Origin: Gemmataceae bacterium
Lineage (GTDB): Bacteria > Planctomycetota > Planctomycetia > Gemmatales > Gemmataceae
Length of the DNA: 64,000 nucleotides
NCBI GenBank assembly: GCA_901538445.1
Contig: LR594586.1
Coordinates: forward strand, 1-64,000
Direction of reading: 5' to 3'
Part shown: piece after piece, positions 63,319 to 64,000 of the stretch
Layout of the letters: the number at the start of each line of letters is the position of its first letter
Position numbering within the stretch: the first letter of the stretch is position 1
The notes under the pieces: generated by a model
Database searches by the model: none
The model's input: only the letters and a program-made list of their open reading frames with translations
Told to the model about the DNA's origin: nothing
Made by a program: the position numbers and the translations under genes

Positions 63319-64000
63319 GTGTCGAGCGTGGTTTCCCAATCCTCTCCGAAAATCCATCGAAGGGCGGAAAGCTTCCCGTTCAGCATCCCCCATTCAAAAT
63401 CATCCCACGGGCCGAGTTCATCGAGTCCGTACTTTTGTTCCAACCTCTTTGCCGACGCAATCGCCCCTTCCCAGATTTTCGGGTCGATGCTGTTCGGGTC
63501 GTACTTGCCCGTGTACGGCTTCAGTTCGATTTCGCCCGCCTCTACCTGTTCTTCCCGAAACTTGTGCCGGTTGTACCAAACTTTGTCGAGTAGCTCCCCG
63601 ATGAGTTCAACTATTTCGTCTGTCGGCCGGGGTTGCTCGCTGTGTTCCTCGAAGTCGTCGTTGAGGTCGTCAAGCACGGCACTTTCGGCGGTCAAGAGGG
63701 CGTCTTTCAGCGTGGCGAAGTATCTCGCTTTCGGTGCCGTAAAGACACTGTCGAAGTCGGGGTGATGCTTTCGGATGTCGCCGTTCGGCAAGCTGAAATC
63801 GTTCTTGTTGTGCGTCACGAATCCGAAACGGTCTTCAGTCTTGTCGGCACTCACCAGTTCGGCGAAAGCTTCAACCAGAATGGCATCGGCTACGCTGTTC
63901 TTCTTGGAATGGAACGGAGCTTTCTTTTGCAACCCACGGTCAACAGCCCGAAGCTTCGCACCGTCGCTTACCGGGATCGGGGTTGCCGCCGCGAGCATCA
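63315..64000 (-). CDS. PIN-domain-like protein (DUF4935 type), 5' end outside window
   Basis: The visible 227 residues hold PIN-like segments: HSKKNSVADAILVEAFAEL with an acidic residue and FGFVTHNKNDFS with the N..D pair. A helical, acidic C-terminal region follows (EIVELIGELLDKVWYNRHKFREEQ). The first catalytic Asp strand expected at the N-terminus is not visible, and the frame is open to the right edge, so the gene probably starts beyond 64000. PIN domains cleave RNA. It is the first gene of the chain with the small membrane and tandem GIY-YIG genes. Confidence 0.7.
   Translation of the reverse strand, partial: MLAAATPIPVSDGAKLRAVDRGLQKKAPFHSKKNSVADAILVEAFAELVSADKTEDRFGFVTHNKNDFSLPNGDIRKHHPDFDSVFTAPKARYFATLKDALLTAESAVLDDLNDDFEEHSEQPRPTDEIVELIGELLDKVWYNRHKFREEQVEAGEIELKPYTGKYDPNSIDPKIWEGAIASAKRLEQKYGLDELGPWDDFEWGMLNGKLSALRWIFGEDWETTLDT

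Overview
The window reads as a piece of a high-GC planctomycete chromosome, most likely of the Gemmataceae. The grounds are a cysteine-rich YTV-repeat cell-wall protein, a DUF1559 prepilin-like protein, a sulfatase, a 'DP..M..FLR....DRKFRL' / 'HCRGPGPHVRGCWVVD' protein of a type I associate with Gemmata, and several SWIM-type zinc-finger proteins. Assignments come from reading motifs; no database search was possible.

Region 1 (1-13.3 kb) is ordinary chromosome: a PPP-type phosphatase, a HAD hydrolase, rpmA (bL27), an ExeA-like AAA ATPase with a BY-kinase-like partner (the pairing seen in exopolysaccharide/exosortase loci), a TPR protein, the YTV cell-wall protein, a GT87-like membrane protein overlapping a DUF374-type acyltransferase, dapF, a SWIM protein and a receiver-like protein coupled to a secreted trypsin-like protease.

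Region 2 (13.49-22.25 kb) is a compact same-strand cassette of eight genes: three paralogous SWIM-like proteins (the middle one fused to pentapeptide repeats), two related orphan helical proteins, a MoxR-type AAA+ ATPase, a DUF5682-type protein and a VWA protein. I infer an ATP-driven MoxR/VWA machine with zinc-finger and DUF5682 components. It is the best candidate here for an incompletely described chromosomal system.

Region 3 (22.3-42.2 kb) is mostly housekeeping: a membrane metallophosphoesterase, pyrD, larC, alaS, a sulfatase, a DUF1559 gene behind a clear cobalamin riboswitch, two related secreted proteins, carB, a 5-formyltetrahydrofolate cyclo-ligase, an OYE-type flavin oxidoreductase and the 3' half of comM. 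Four large perfect inverted repeats (25-35 bp arms) lie between genes.

Region 4 (about 42.23 kb to the right edge) is a prophage of visibly lower GC. It has split comM, and a large serine recombinase lies just inside the left junction. A leftward late operon follows siphovirus HK97-type order: small terminase, HNH, large terminase, portal, prohead protease, major capsid, connector, head closure, gp10-like, tail tube, tail chaperone with an A AAA AAC -1 frameshift, tape measure, a tail protein, a fibre-like protein fused to a GT25 glycosyltransferase, and a GT9-like glycosyltransferase. A putative replication gene and AT-rich repeat region lie between integrase and late genes. To the right are a sigma-like protein, an HTH regulator, an HNH-HIT fusion, and a coupled operon of PIN-like, small membrane and tandem GIY-YIG proteins. 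The right end of the prophage and the other half of comM lie outside the window.
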